The notes under the pieces are model-generated. The model ran no database searches. It was given only the letters and a program-made list of their open reading frames with translations, and was not told the DNA's origin. A DNA stretch of 64,000 bases from Bin87 sp963666865 (GTDB taxonomy: Bacteria; Chloroflexota; Dehalococcoidia; Lucifugimonadales; UBA3495): positions 4,030,001 through 4,094,000 of the forward strand of contig OY763072.1 in assembly GCA_963666865.1 (NCBI GenBank), given 5' to 3'. This document shows positions 48,712 through 56,877 of this stretch, piece by piece. A program made the position numbers and the translations under genes. Numbering within the stretch: the stretch's first letter is position 1; each line of letters starts with the position of its first letter.

Positions 48712-49138
48712 AACTCACATCCATTGCGTGGCCTGTCCTACGGTCGTACACAGTCATATACGTCCCGATGCCGGTGGCTATCAGTTGGCCGTCCGCTCCG
48801 GTTATCTCCATGTCGCCGACGATGATGCGCCCGCCCCGGCTCTTGATGCTGCTGCGCGCGGTGAGTTCGCCGTCCCGGGCCGGCGCGATGAAGTTCAGCT
48901 TGAGCTCGATGGTCACCGCGTGTTCGCCCTCCCTGAGCGTCGATCGACAGGCACGAAAGAAGGCATAGTCGGCCAGAGCCACCAGGATTCCGCCCTGGAC
49001 CACGCCGGCCCGCTGCCGGTGGCGGTCGGCAACGGTCATAAAGGCCGTACCCACGCCGTCGGCCGACTCACCCGGCCGGATTCCCAGCAGTTCGGCGAAG
49101 GGGCCGTCCTGCCCCGCTTGCGGTTCCTGGTGATTCAT
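48710..49138 (-). CDS. PaaI-type hotdog-fold thioesterase
   Basis: A 142-residue hotdog protein: GVVQGGILVALADYAFFRAC (the GGxxxxLxD-type active-site helix) and LNFIAPARDGELTARSSIKSRGGRIIVGDMEI. PaaI-group enzymes hydrolyse aryl- or acyl-CoA thioesters. The C-terminal end touches the MITE-like repeat, which supplies bases near the stop. Confidence 0.88.
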   Translation of the reverse strand: MNHQEPQAGQDGPFAELLGIRPGESADGVGTAFMTVADRHRQRAGVVQGGILVALADYAFFRACRSTLREGEHAVTIELKLNFIAPARDGELTARSSIKSRGGRIIVGDMEITGADGQLIATGIGTYMTVYDRRTGHAMDVS

Positions 49139-49266
49139 TCGTTGCCTGCTCCTTATTTGTCAGAATCAAGATTATACTCCCGCCGGTCGGTGCATTGTCA
49201 CCTGCCGCCGGCTATACTTGCTATCCGATATTTGACGGCGTCGCCACTTATTTGTTGCCACCGACG

Positions 49267-49656
49267 ATGTATCCCCTGACGAAAGGACTGCTCACCGCCC
49301 TGGGCGTGATGCTGATTTGCACGGTCGTGCCGGTGGCCCAACTGTTCCTCGCGCCTTTCGGCCCGTTCCTGGGCGCCTACTTCGGCATACGCGACATTGA
49401 CACGGCGGGGGAGCAACCGCTCATGGCGGCCGCCAAGTTCGGCGCGGTGGTCGGCGCGGCATCGGCGGCGATCCTGGTTGTCATCGCCGTCGTATTGACC
49501 GCCGTGCTGGATCTGTACGCAAAGTTCGTCATCTTGACCTGGATCGCAGTGGTGGTGTTCTCGGCATACGTGGCCGTCATGAGCACCCTGGGCGGATTGT
49601 ATCGCCTGATGAAGCAGCGGATGGCCGCCCAAACCGCTTCCGCCGGGGCGGATTAG
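49267..49656 (+). CDS. small membrane protein, three transmembrane segments
   Basis: A 129-residue protein with hydrophobic helices LLTALGVMLICTVVPVAQLFLAPF (in parts), AAKFGAVVGAASAAILVVIAVVLTAVL, and ILTWIAVVVFSAYVAVMS. ATG 49267 is chosen because MYPLTKG leads directly into the first helix. Family unknown. Its stop is three bases before the larB start. Confidence 0.7.
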   Translation: MYPLTKGLLTALGVMLICTVVPVAQLFLAPFGPFLGAYFGIRDIDTAGEQPLMAAAKFGAVVGAASAAILVVIAVVLTAVLDLYAKFVILTWIAVVVFSAYVAVMSTLGGLYRLMKQRMAAQTASAGAD

Positions 49657-49659
49657 CCC

Positions 49660-50436
49660 ATGGCGCTGACCGATGCAGAGCGCGGGGCGCTGGTTGCCCT
49701 GCTGGAGAGCGTCCGCGACGGCACGACAGAAGTGTCCGCCGCCGTTGCCGCCCTTCGTGACCTGCCCTATCAGGACCTGGGATACGCCCGGCTGGACCAC
49801 CATCGGCCCTTGCGTACCGGCTGGCCGGAGGTGGTGCTGGCCGAAGGCAAGACCGCGGAGCAGACGGCCGGCATCGTGGCGGCCATGACCGGCCGCGGCC
49901 ATCCAGTGCTGGTGACCCGCGCCGCGCCCGATGTTTATGACGCCGTGGCAGTCGCCGTCCCGACGGCCCAATACCATGAGTTGGCTCGCTGCATCGTCGT
50001 ACCGGACGCTCATCACATGGAACAGCGTGAGGTCGGTCTGCTCATCCTGACCGGAGGCACCGCCGACCTGCCGGTGGCGGAGGAAGCGGCCATCACCGCC
50101 CAACTCATGGGGTGCAAGGTCAAACGCATCAGCGACGTCGGCGTTGCCGGCTTGCACCGCCTGCTGGCGCAGCGGGAGAGCTTGCAAGCGGCCCGGGTGA
50201 TCGTCGTCATCGCCGGCATGGAGGCCGCCCTGGCCAGCGTGGTGTCCGGGCTGGTATCGGCGCCGGTCATCGCCGTGCCCACCAGCGTGGGCTACGGCGC
50301 CAGCTTTGGCGGGATGGCCGCGCTGCTGGGGATGCTGAACGCCTGCGCTCCCGGCGTTGGCGTGGTGAACATTGACAACGGTTTCGGCTCGGGCTACTTG
50401 GCGGCCCAGATTTGCCTCATGCCGGAGGCAGATTGA
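49660..50436 (+). CDS. larB: nickel pincer cofactor biosynthesis protein LarB
   Basis: A 258-residue LarB/AIR-carboxylase-like protein: GYARLDHHRPLRTGWPEVVLAEGKT, TGGTADLPVAEEAAITAQLMG, IVVIAGMEAALASVVSGLV, PTSVGYGASFGGMAALLGMLNACAPGVGVVNIDNG (in parts). LarB carboxylates nicotinate adenine dinucleotide in making the cofactor of lactate racemase. No larC, larE or larA is in this window. Confidence 0.92.
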   Translation: MALTDAERGALVALLESVRDGTTEVSAAVAALRDLPYQDLGYARLDHHRPLRTGWPEVVLAEGKTAEQTAGIVAAMTGRGHPVLVTRAAPDVYDAVAVAVPTAQYHELARCIVVPDAHHMEQREVGLLILTGGTADLPVAEEAAITAQLMGCKVKRISDVGVAGLHRLLAQRESLQAARVIVVIAGMEAALASVVSGLVSAPVIAVPTSVGYGASFGGMAALLGMLNACAPGVGVVNIDNGFGSGYLAAQICLMPEAD

Positions 50437-50467
50437 GCGCACCCGGATTTTATGAACACCGGATCTT

Positions 50468-51418
50468 ATGAACAATAAATGGCTGCTGCTGGGTTTCCTC
50501 ACTGCGGCGGTATTCGGCGGGCTGGTGGCCTACGGAGATTTTCGGGAAATCGGGCGATTGCTGGTCAGCTCACCCTCGGCCTACGGCGCGTTTGCCCTGG
50601 CCGCCGGATTGGCGTTGCTCAACTACGCCCTGCGCTTCCTGCGGTGGTCAATGTATCTGCGAGCACTGCATATCGACGTGCCCTTGCGAGTGAGCCTGCC
50701 GGTGTTCCTGGCTGGGTTGGCATTGGCCATAACGCCAGGCAAAGTGGGAGAGTTGCTCAAGAGCGTATGGCTGAGCCAACGCTCCGGCATTCCGGTGGCG
50801 GCGTCGGCACCGGCGGTGGTGATGGAGCGGCTCACGGATGTCATATCGGTCGCCCTGCTGGGGTTGACCGGCGTATTATTGCTCCCGCCGGCCATGGCCA
50901 TCGTCACCGGGGCGATCCTGGTGGTTGGCATGGCCCTGGGCCTGCTGGCCGCTTCCCGCTACGGTGCGATGGCGCTGCGGTTGCCCGTCCTGCGGCGTTG
51001 GCAGGAACCTTTGGAGCAATCGCAGGAGGGACTGCATCGCCTGATGTCGCCGCGACTGCTGACGGCGGCGGTGGCGCTGGGCGCACTGGCCTGGGCTGCG
51101 GAAGGCGTCGCTTTTTGGGTAATCATCATGGGTTTGGGAGATGCAATCGCGCTGGGCGTGGCGTTACCAATATCGGCGGCCGCGGCTTTGGTGGGCGCGG
51201 TTACAGCGCTGCCCGGCGGGTTGGTCGGGTTCGAGGGCAGCATGGTGGCGCTGCTGGGCCAGGCTGGACTGTCGGCGACGGCGGCAGCGGTGGCGACGCT
51301 GCTGACCCGGTTGGCTACCCTCTGGCTTGCGGTGTTCATCGGCCTAGCGGCGTGGCTGTGGCTGAGCCGGACGGGAACGGGCCAAATCGCCGGGGCCGAA
51401 ATCGTCGATTGTTCATGA
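50468..51418 (+). CDS. lysylphosphatidylglycerol-synthase-TM-like flippase family protein (UPF0104)
   Basis: A 316-residue protein with about eight hydrophobic helices (WLLLGFLTAAVFGGLVAYG, ITPGKVGELLKSVWLSQRSG, ERLTDVISVALLGLTGVLLLP, TALPGGLVGFEGSMVALLGQAG). TPGKxGExxK and ERxxD are marks of the UPF0104/AglD family, which handles lipid-linked molecules. It overlaps the next prenyltransferase gene by ATGA, consistent with a role in lipid-linked sugar. Confidence 0.85.
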   Translation: MNNKWLLLGFLTAAVFGGLVAYGDFREIGRLLVSSPSAYGAFALAAGLALLNYALRFLRWSMYLRALHIDVPLRVSLPVFLAGLALAITPGKVGELLKSVWLSQRSGIPVAASAPAVVMERLTDVISVALLGLTGVLLLPPAMAIVTGAILVVGMALGLLAASRYGAMALRLPVLRRWQEPLEQSQEGLHRLMSPRLLTAAVALGALAWAAEGVAFWVIIMGLGDAIALGVALPISAAAALVGAVTALPGGLVGFEGSMVALLGQAGLSATAAAVATLLTRLATLWLAVFIGLAAWLWLSRTGTGQIAGAEIVDCS

Positions 51419-52332
51419 GATCCGGGAGCCGGATTAGCGGTCTGCTGCGCACGGCGCGCCCCCGCCAGTGGGTGAAGAACCTGCTGGTGTTCCTGCCCCT
51501 GTTGTTCGCCGTGGACCTGGTGTGGTCGCCCGGAGACTTGACGACGCTCCTGCCCTACGCGCCGCTCTTGGCGGTTCTGTTCGCCTCCTTCTGTGCCCTG
51601 TCCTCAGCCGTTTATATCATCAACGATCTGGCCGACCGGCTGGCGGACCGTCAGCACCCCGTCAAACGAAACCGCCCCATCGCATCGGGACTACTGCCCG
51701 TCCCGTTGGCTGCCGCCGCCCAATTCGTCCTGATTGTCGCCGGGATGTTCGGCCTTTACGCTATCTCCGAACCGCCGTTAGCGCCTTTGGCGGTAATTGG
51801 CGCCGTCTATCTGCTGGTCAACGTGGGCTATTCTCTTGCGCTCAAGCGGGTGGCGCTGGTTGACGTGATGCTGGTGGCTGGCGGATATGTCCTGCGGGCC
51901 GTTGCCGGCGCAGTGGCCGTGGGAGCCGCGCCATCGCCCTGGCTGTACGCAGTGACCGCCGCCGGCGCGCTGTTCATCGTCGTGGGCCGGCGCTACGCCG
52001 AGGCGCGCCTTGCCGGCTCCGACCCGGACGCCCAGCGGGCCACGCTGCAATACTACGGCCCCCCGTTGGGCGGGCAATTGCTCATCCTCTCCGCCACCGC
52101 CGCGCTGGTCAGCTACACCCTCTACGCCGTGGAAGCGGACAACCTGCCCGACAACAACACCATGCTCCTCACCGTTCCCTTGGTGATCTTCGGCCTGTTC
52201 CGCTACCTCTACCTGCTCAACCACAGCGGAGACGCCGAATCCCCCGAGCTTTTGATGCTGAGAGACGCGCCTCTGCTCGTTGCCATCGTGGCATGGATAG
52301 TGGTAGCGGGGGCGGTGCTGGTGCTGAATTGA
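51415..52332 (+). CDS. decaprenyl-phosphate phosphoribosyltransferase-like (UbiA family)
   Basis: A 305-residue membrane prenyltransferase: LLRTARPRQWVKNLLVFLPLLF, then the Mg-binding motif YIINDLADRLADRQHPVKRNRPIASG (in parts: NDLADRLADRQHP), and VVGRRYAEARLAGS. This matches DPPR synthase, which makes the precursor of decaprenylphosphoryl arabinose/ribose. The ATG overlaps the stop of the flippase-like gene. Confidence 0.88.
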   Translation: MRSGSRISGLLRTARPRQWVKNLLVFLPLLFAVDLVWSPGDLTTLLPYAPLLAVLFASFCALSSAVYIINDLADRLADRQHPVKRNRPIASGLLPVPLAAAAQFVLIVAGMFGLYAISEPPLAPLAVIGAVYLLVNVGYSLALKRVALVDVMLVAGGYVLRAVAGAVAVGAAPSPWLYAVTAAGALFIVVGRRYAEARLAGSDPDAQRATLQYYGPPLGGQLLILSATAALVSYTLYAVEADNLPDNNTMLLTVPLVIFGLFRYLYLLNHSGDAESPELLMLRDAPLLVAIVAWIVVAGAVLVLN

Positions 52333-52393
52333 ACCCGATTATTGCCGGTGATAGAATCGAATTGGTTCAATTGATGGGGGAGGCTCGGCAATC

Positions 52394-52768
52394 ATGGAAT
52401 GGCAAAAACGCATCGTCTGCACACCGGGAGTAGTAGGAGGCAGACCCCGCATCAAGGGGACCCGGCTGTCTGTGGCGCTCATTTTGGAGTTTATGGCCGC
52501 CGGATCCAGCGAGGCAGAGCTTCTTGAATCTTATCCGCAACTGTCGGCAACCGACATCCGCGCCTGCCTGCGTTACGCCGTACAATCCCTGGAGCCTCCA
52601 ATAACTTCGGAGATAGACGCCTGGATAGAGGGGGTTCCTTTCCCTGATACTGGCGCGGCAGCCACGTCTAACTTTATCTTGGATACTATTGAAGCCCGCA
52701 ACGATTGGGAAGGCTATTTTTGGGTTATAGATGAGCGCGGTGTTCGTGCTCGTCCCTTGCCTGACTGA
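52394..52768 (+). CDS. DUF433 protein with extra C-terminal domain
   Basis: A 124-residue protein. Residues 1-60 are DUF433 (MEWQKRIVCTPGVVGGRPRIKGTRLSVALILEFMAAG in parts, then SEAELLESYPQLSATDIRACLRYA). The C-terminal 45 residues (DWEGYFWVIDERGVRARPLPD) are unrecognised. GGGGGAGG precedes the ATG. Stop overlaps the start of the next gene frame (TGATG). Confidence 0.82.
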   Translation: MEWQKRIVCTPGVVGGRPRIKGTRLSVALILEFMAAGSSEAELLESYPQLSATDIRACLRYAVQSLEPPITSEIDAWIEGVPFPDTGAAATSNFILDTIEARNDWEGYFWVIDERGVRARPLPD

Positions 52769-52788
52769 TGCTGCGACTGGTGAACAAT

Positions 52789-53385
52789 ATGGACTGGCAA
52801 GAACGCATCGTCACCGACGCGAGCATACTGTCCGGGCAGCCGACGGTTAAGGGCACCCGGCTGTCCGTAGCGTTTGTCCTGGACCGGCTCGCAGACGGCG
52901 AGAGCGAGGCCGACCTGCTGGCCGGCTACCCGCAGTTGTCCACGGACGACATACGGGCCTGCCTACGCTACGCCAGCGAGCGCGTGGCGCCTCAGAAGGT
53001 TTCTCCGATCAGCGATATGATTGACAGTCAGGTCATTCCGCAGAAGGCACGGGCCATGCTGGCCAAAGCGGATGAGCGGTTCAGACACTACGACCTCTGC
53101 GAAGGTTCGCGACTGCTATGGCAGACGGTGGAATGGGCTATCAGGGACGTTGCCGCCCGGCGGGGCTGGCCGGCGGGGGAGGATCGGGAGCTGGAGCAGG
53201 TTCTGGAGCGGCTGGATGCGGAGACGGACGAAAAGCACACTCTGGCCGGAGGATTTATCCTTGCCCTTACTGTTCGTGAGAATGCGGATGGCTATTGGCT
53301 CCACGAGTCGGATATAGGGTTCTTTGCCGAGCTGATGCCTCCTTTCATTGAGGGTATCTTTGTCGCGGCGGCAACGACGGTCTGA
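52789..53385 (+). CDS. DUF433 domain fused to a PaREP1/HEPN-like helical domain
   Basis: A 198-residue protein. Residues 1-65 are DUF433 (MDWQERIVTDASILSGQ, GTRLSVAFVLDRLADGESEADLLAGYPQLSTDDIRACLRYA in parts). Residues 80-195 are helical with EGSRLLWQTVEWAIRDVAARRGW, resembling PaREP1/HEPN proteins. An ATG at 52768 in the same frame is a possible earlier start. An antitoxin fused with a HEPN-like unit is unusual. Confidence 0.72.
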   Translation: MDWQERIVTDASILSGQPTVKGTRLSVAFVLDRLADGESEADLLAGYPQLSTDDIRACLRYASERVAPQKVSPISDMIDSQVIPQKARAMLAKADERFRHYDLCEGSRLLWQTVEWAIRDVAARRGWPAGEDRELEQVLERLDAETDEKHTLAGGFILALTVRENADGYWLHESDIGFFAELMPPFIEGIFVAAATTV

Positions 53386-53390
53386 CTACT

Positions 53391-53753
53391 GTGGATCCCG
53401 ACCAGCATCGTGCGTGGACGATGATTTGCACGGAGCGGGCGGAACTGGAGCTCGCCGGTGGGCGTTTGGTAACTGGGGCGGAAATGGCTTGGGGGGCGGC
53501 TGTCCATGCCGTCAAGTATATCGCTCACCAATCGCCAAACTTGCCTACGCGCAGCCACGACGACGTAAAAGCAGCGGTCCGCCAATTAGATCTCCAGTAT
53601 CCCACACTGCACCTATCCAGCGACTTTGGGCACGCCGAAGTGTTGCATCGACACTTTTACCGCGGAAATCTGCAAGCCCATCAGGTGCTGAACTCGTGGC
53701 GTCGCTCCCAAAGCCTTACTGCCAACCTGTTGTCCTTGACGCCGACACCATAG
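53391..53753 (+). CDS. PaREP1/HEPN-like protein
   Basis: A 120-residue helical protein starting at GTG 53391, with ELELAGGRLVTGAEMAWGAAVHAVKYIA near residue 20 that resembles the PaREP1/HEPN helix in the previous gene (EGSRLLWQTVEWAI). Role unknown; it may be a toxin-like partner. Start lies 5 bp after the previous stop. Confidence 0.62.
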   Translation: MDPDQHRAWTMICTERAELELAGGRLVTGAEMAWGAAVHAVKYIAHQSPNLPTRSHDDVKAAVRQLDLQYPTLHLSSDFGHAEVLHRHFYRGNLQAHQVLNSWRRSQSLTANLLSLTPTP

Positions 53754-53754
53754 C

Positions 53755-53782
53755 GTAGGGGCGAATGATTATTCGCCCCTAC
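53755..53782. repeat. GTAGGGGCG palindromic repeat, copy 4
   Basis: GTAGGGGCGAATGATTATTCGCCCCTAC-type palindrome between convergent genes. Confidence 0.88.
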
Positions 53783-53795
53783 CTACGCCGTTTCG

Positions 53796-56270
53796 CTAGG
53801 CCGCGCCTACCAACTCCCGCTCCGGCGCAGCCGCCGCCCGCACCGTCAGCTCCAGCCCGTCCCTCGCCTCGTTCACGTCGGCGATGATGTGGTCGCCCTC
53901 GTTGAACTCGCCGGACAGCACGCCCCGGGACAGTTGGTTCTCCAGGTGCCGCTGGATCGCCCGCCGCAGCGGACGCGCGCCATAGGTCACGTCAAACCCC
54001 TCCTTGACCAGCCACTCACAGCCGGCCTCGGTCAACTCGCAGCTGATCTGCCGCTCCGACAGCCGTTCCTGCACCTGGGCCACCAGCAGCCCGACGATTT
54101 CGCCGATCTGCGCCCGATTCAACGGGTGGAACACGATGGTCTCGTCGATGCGGTTCAGCAGCTCCGGCCGGAAGTTCCGGCGCAATGCCTCATGAACCGT
54201 CCTCGAAAGCTCAGGTGTCACCTTGCCGGCGTCCTGCTCCCGGTCGGCAGTTGGACCCAGTCCGAAAGGCCGCTGGGACAAGTCAACAGTACCCAGGTTG
54301 CTGGTCATTATGATCACCGTGTTGCGGAAATCCACCGTGCGTCCCTGGCCGTCGGTAAGCCGTCCGTCCTCCAGGATCTGCAGCAGCAGGTTGAACACGT
54401 CCGGGTGGGCCTTTTCGATCTCGTCGAACAGGATGACCCGGTGGGGCCGCCGGCGGACGGCCTCCGTCAGCTGTCCGGCGTCGTCGTAGCCCACGTAGCC
54501 CGGAGGCGCGCCGATGAGCCGGGACACCGTGTGCCGCTCGCCGTACTCGGACATATCCAGGCGCACCATGCTGTCCTCGTCGTTGAAAAGGAACTCGGCC
54601 AGGGCCCGGCTCAACTCGGTCTTGCCCACGCCGGTGGGGCCCAGGAAGATGAAACTGCCGAAGGGCCGCTTGGGGTCGTTGAGGCCGGACCGGGCGCGGC
54701 GGATGGTGTCGGCCACGGCGTTGACCGCTTCGTCCTGGCCGATGACGCGCTCGTGCAGGCACTCCTCCATGCGCAGCAGCCTTTCGGCCTCGCCCTCCAT
54801 CAGCTGACCCACCGGGATGCCGGTCCAGTTGGACACCAGCTCAGCGATGTCCTTTTCGTTCACCACCAGGTCGGGGCCGGTGGTGTGTTCCATGCCCTCC
54901 CGCTCAGCGTTCAGCTCCGCCTCCAGGCGCAGCCGCTCGGTGCGGTGCTGCGCGGAACGCTCGTAGTCCGACATCTGGTTGGCCCGCTCCTCCAGGTCGA
55001 GCAGTTCCCGCCGCCGGTTCTCCATCTCTTGCAGCTGGGGCGGCAGCATCCCGGCGTCGATGCGCACCTTGCTGGCCGCCTCGTCCATGAAGTCGATGGC
55101 CTTGTCCGGCAGCTTGCGGTCGGTGATGTACCGGTCGCTGAGCCGCACTGCCGCATCCAGGGCCCCGTCCGTCAGCGTAACCTTGTGGTGCGCCTCGTAG
55201 CGGGGCTTCAGCGCCTGTAGGATGGACAGTGCCTGCTCCGCGTCGGGTTCCTCCACGTACACCGGCTGGAACCGCCGGGCCAACGCCGGGTCCCGCTCGA
55301 TATGTTTGCGGTATTCGTCCAGGGTGGTGGAGCCGATGGCCTGCAATTCGCCCCGGGCCAGGGCCGGCTTCAGCATATTGCTGGCGTCCAGGCCGCCCTC
55401 GCCGGCGCCGGCCCCCACCAGCGTGTGCATCTCGTCCAGGAAGACGATGACCTCGCCGTTGGAGGACGTCACTTCGTCGATGACGGATTTCAGCCGCTCC
55501 TCGAACTCGCCCCGGAACTTGGCGCCAGCCACCAGCCGGCCCATGTCCAGCGCCATCACTCGCTTGTTGTGCAACGAGTCGGGCACGTCGTCGCAGATGA
55601 TCTTGCTGGCCAGGCCCTCGGCGATGGCGGTCTTGCCCACCCCGGCCTCGCCGATGAGCACCGGGTTGTTCTTGGTGCGCCGGGTCAGCGTCTGCATCAC
55701 CTGGCGGATTTCCTGCTCGCGGCCCACCACCGGGTCCAGCTTGCCGACGCGGGCCAGCTCGGTCAGGTCCACGCTGTACTTCTCCAGGGAACGGTAACGC
55801 TGCTCGGCGTTCTGGTCGTCAACCCGGTGCGACCCGCGCAGTTTCTGCATGGCCTGATAGACCATCTCCTGGTTTATGCCCAGATCCCGGAACAGGCGCG
55901 CCGAGTCGCCGGAATCCTCCCGGGCGGCGGCCACCAGCAGGTGCTCCACGCTGATGAACTGGTCGCGCAGCCGCTGGGCTTCCTCGTCGGATACTTGCAG
56001 CATCCGCTGGAGGCGGGGCGTGATGAAGATTTGCTGGGCGCCGGAAACCACCTTGGGCGCGCCCTCCAGCGTTTGGTGCAGCCGGCTCTTGACCGTCTCC
56101 GGGTCCACGCCCAACTCGCGCAGGATGCGCTCCGGCAGGCCGTCTTCCAGCGCGACCAGGGCCAGCAGCACGTGCTCCACGTCCCACTGACTGTGCTGGT
56201 AATTGCGCACCAGTTCCTGGGAGCGTTGCAGCGCTTCCTGGGCCTGGCGGGTGAATTTATCTGCTGTCAT
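53796..56270 (-). CDS. clpB: ClpB/ClpC-type AAA+ disaggregase
   Basis: An 824-residue Hsp100 protein: double Clp-N repeat (1-145), AAA-1 with Walker A GEAGVGKTAIAEGLA near 205 and Walker B VIVFLDEMH, a short coiled-coil middle domain (about 400-480), AAA-2 with GPTGVGKTELSRALAEFL and ILFDEIEKAHPDVF, and a C-terminal D2-small domain. The middle domain is shorter than in E. coli ClpB, nearer ClpC. It unfolds or disaggregates proteins with DnaK/J help. ATG 56270 (MTADKFTRQ) fits the family. It is downstream of hspR. Confidence 0.93.
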   Translation of the reverse strand: MTADKFTRQAQEALQRSQELVRNYQHSQWDVEHVLLALVALEDGLPERILRELGVDPETVKSRLHQTLEGAPKVVSGAQQIFITPRLQRMLQVSDEEAQRLRDQFISVEHLLVAAAREDSGDSARLFRDLGINQEMVYQAMQKLRGSHRVDDQNAEQRYRSLEKYSVDLTELARVGKLDPVVGREQEIRQVMQTLTRRTKNNPVLIGEAGVGKTAIAEGLASKIICDDVPDSLHNKRVMALDMGRLVAGAKFRGEFEERLKSVIDEVTSSNGEVIVFLDEMHTLVGAGAGEGGLDASNMLKPALARGELQAIGSTTLDEYRKHIERDPALARRFQPVYVEEPDAEQALSILQALKPRYEAHHKVTLTDGALDAAVRLSDRYITDRKLPDKAIDFMDEAASKVRIDAGMLPPQLQEMENRRRELLDLEERANQMSDYERSAQHRTERLRLEAELNAEREGMEHTTGPDLVVNEKDIAELVSNWTGIPVGQLMEGEAERLLRMEECLHERVIGQDEAVNAVADTIRRARSGLNDPKRPFGSFIFLGPTGVGKTELSRALAEFLFNDEDSMVRLDMSEYGERHTVSRLIGAPPGYVGYDDAGQLTEAVRRRPHRVILFDEIEKAHPDVFNLLLQILEDGRLTDGQGRTVDFRNTVIIMTSNLGTVDLSQRPFGLGPTADREQDAGKVTPELSRTVHEALRRNFRPELLNRIDETIVFHPLNRAQIGEIVGLLVAQVQERLSERQISCELTEAGCEWLVKEGFDVTYGARPLRRAIQRHLENQLSRGVLSGEFNEGDHIIADVNEARDGLELTVRAAAAPERELVGAA

Positions 56271-56307
56271 TACCATAGTTATAGCCTCCGTCATCCCTGT
56301 TCAACCT

Positions 56308-56410
56308 CGTCATTCCTGCGAAAGCAGGAATCCAGTGCCCGAACTCGTTAGGTACGTTTTCGATTCGTTCACCATAAGATTTCTGGACTCCGGCTTCCTC
56401 CGGAGTGACG
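56308..56410. repeat. CGTCATTCC palindrome between clpB and hspR
   Basis: CGTCATTCCTGCGAAAGCAGG-type left arm and CTGGACTCCGGCTTCCTCCGGAGTGACG-type right arm inside the operon. Confidence 0.8.
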
Positions 56411-56430
56411 AGCGGGGTAACTTCTGTGTA

Positions 56431-56784
56431 TTAATGGCGCCCTTGTGGCCGGCGGGTTCCACTGTTGTTTGCAGCGCGCAGCTGCGCCACTTCATCGGTC
56501 AGTGACGTCACCTGCGCCTCCAGATCGTTGATGCGGTCAATCAGCTTCAGCGCGACTTCAGCGCCGGCCAGATTGACGCCCATTTCGTCGGTAAAGGTCT
56601 TGATGCGTCGCAACCGTTCCACGTCGGCCATGGAGTACAGCCGCTGCCGGCCCCCGGAACGGGAGGGCATCACCAGGCCCACGCGCTCGTAATAGCGCAG
56701 CGTCTGGGCGTGGAGGCCCACCATGCGGGCGGCCACGCTGATGACGAAACAGGGCTCGGTGGCGAAGTTGCTGTCGGGTATCAT
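56431..56784 (-). CDS. hspR: HspR-like MerR-family heat-shock repressor
   Basis: A 117-residue MerR-type protein: VISVAARMVGLHAQTLRYYERVGLVMPSRSGG (in parts), RLYSMADVERLRRIKTFTDEMGVNLAGAEVALKLIDRI and a C-terminal coiled coil. HspR represses dnaK, clpB and related operons by binding HAIR sites (CTTGAGT-N7-ACTCAAG). The ATG at 56784 follows AAGGAG. It lies between dnaJ and clpB, so it likely regulates its own operon. Confidence 0.92.
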   Translation of the reverse strand: MIPDSNFATEPCFVISVAARMVGLHAQTLRYYERVGLVMPSRSGGRQRLYSMADVERLRRIKTFTDEMGVNLAGAEVALKLIDRINDLEAQVTSLTDEVAQLRAANNSGTRRPQGRH

Positions 56785-56822
56785 TGCATCACTCCTTATC
56801 AACTACCGTCATCCATCAACTA

Positions 56823-56877
56823 TCGTCATTCCAGCGAAAGAACGTCACCCCGTACCTGATACGGGGCCGGAATCCAC
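56823..56877. repeat. diverged CGTCATTCC copy forming the dnaJ 3' end
   Basis: CGTCATTCCAGCGAAAG and GGGGCCGGAATCCAC; it encodes the last codons of dnaJ (VDSGPVSGTG) and the stop. Confidence 0.7.

Noticed and set aside
50479..51417. Upstream extension of the UbiA-family frame
   Set aside because: That part overlaps the flippase-like gene in another frame; ATG 51415 with ATGA coupling is the natural start.
53889..56351. Long plus-strand open frames opposite clpB
   Set aside because: Antisense to an unmistakable Hsp100 gene; composition is that of codon-complement sequence.
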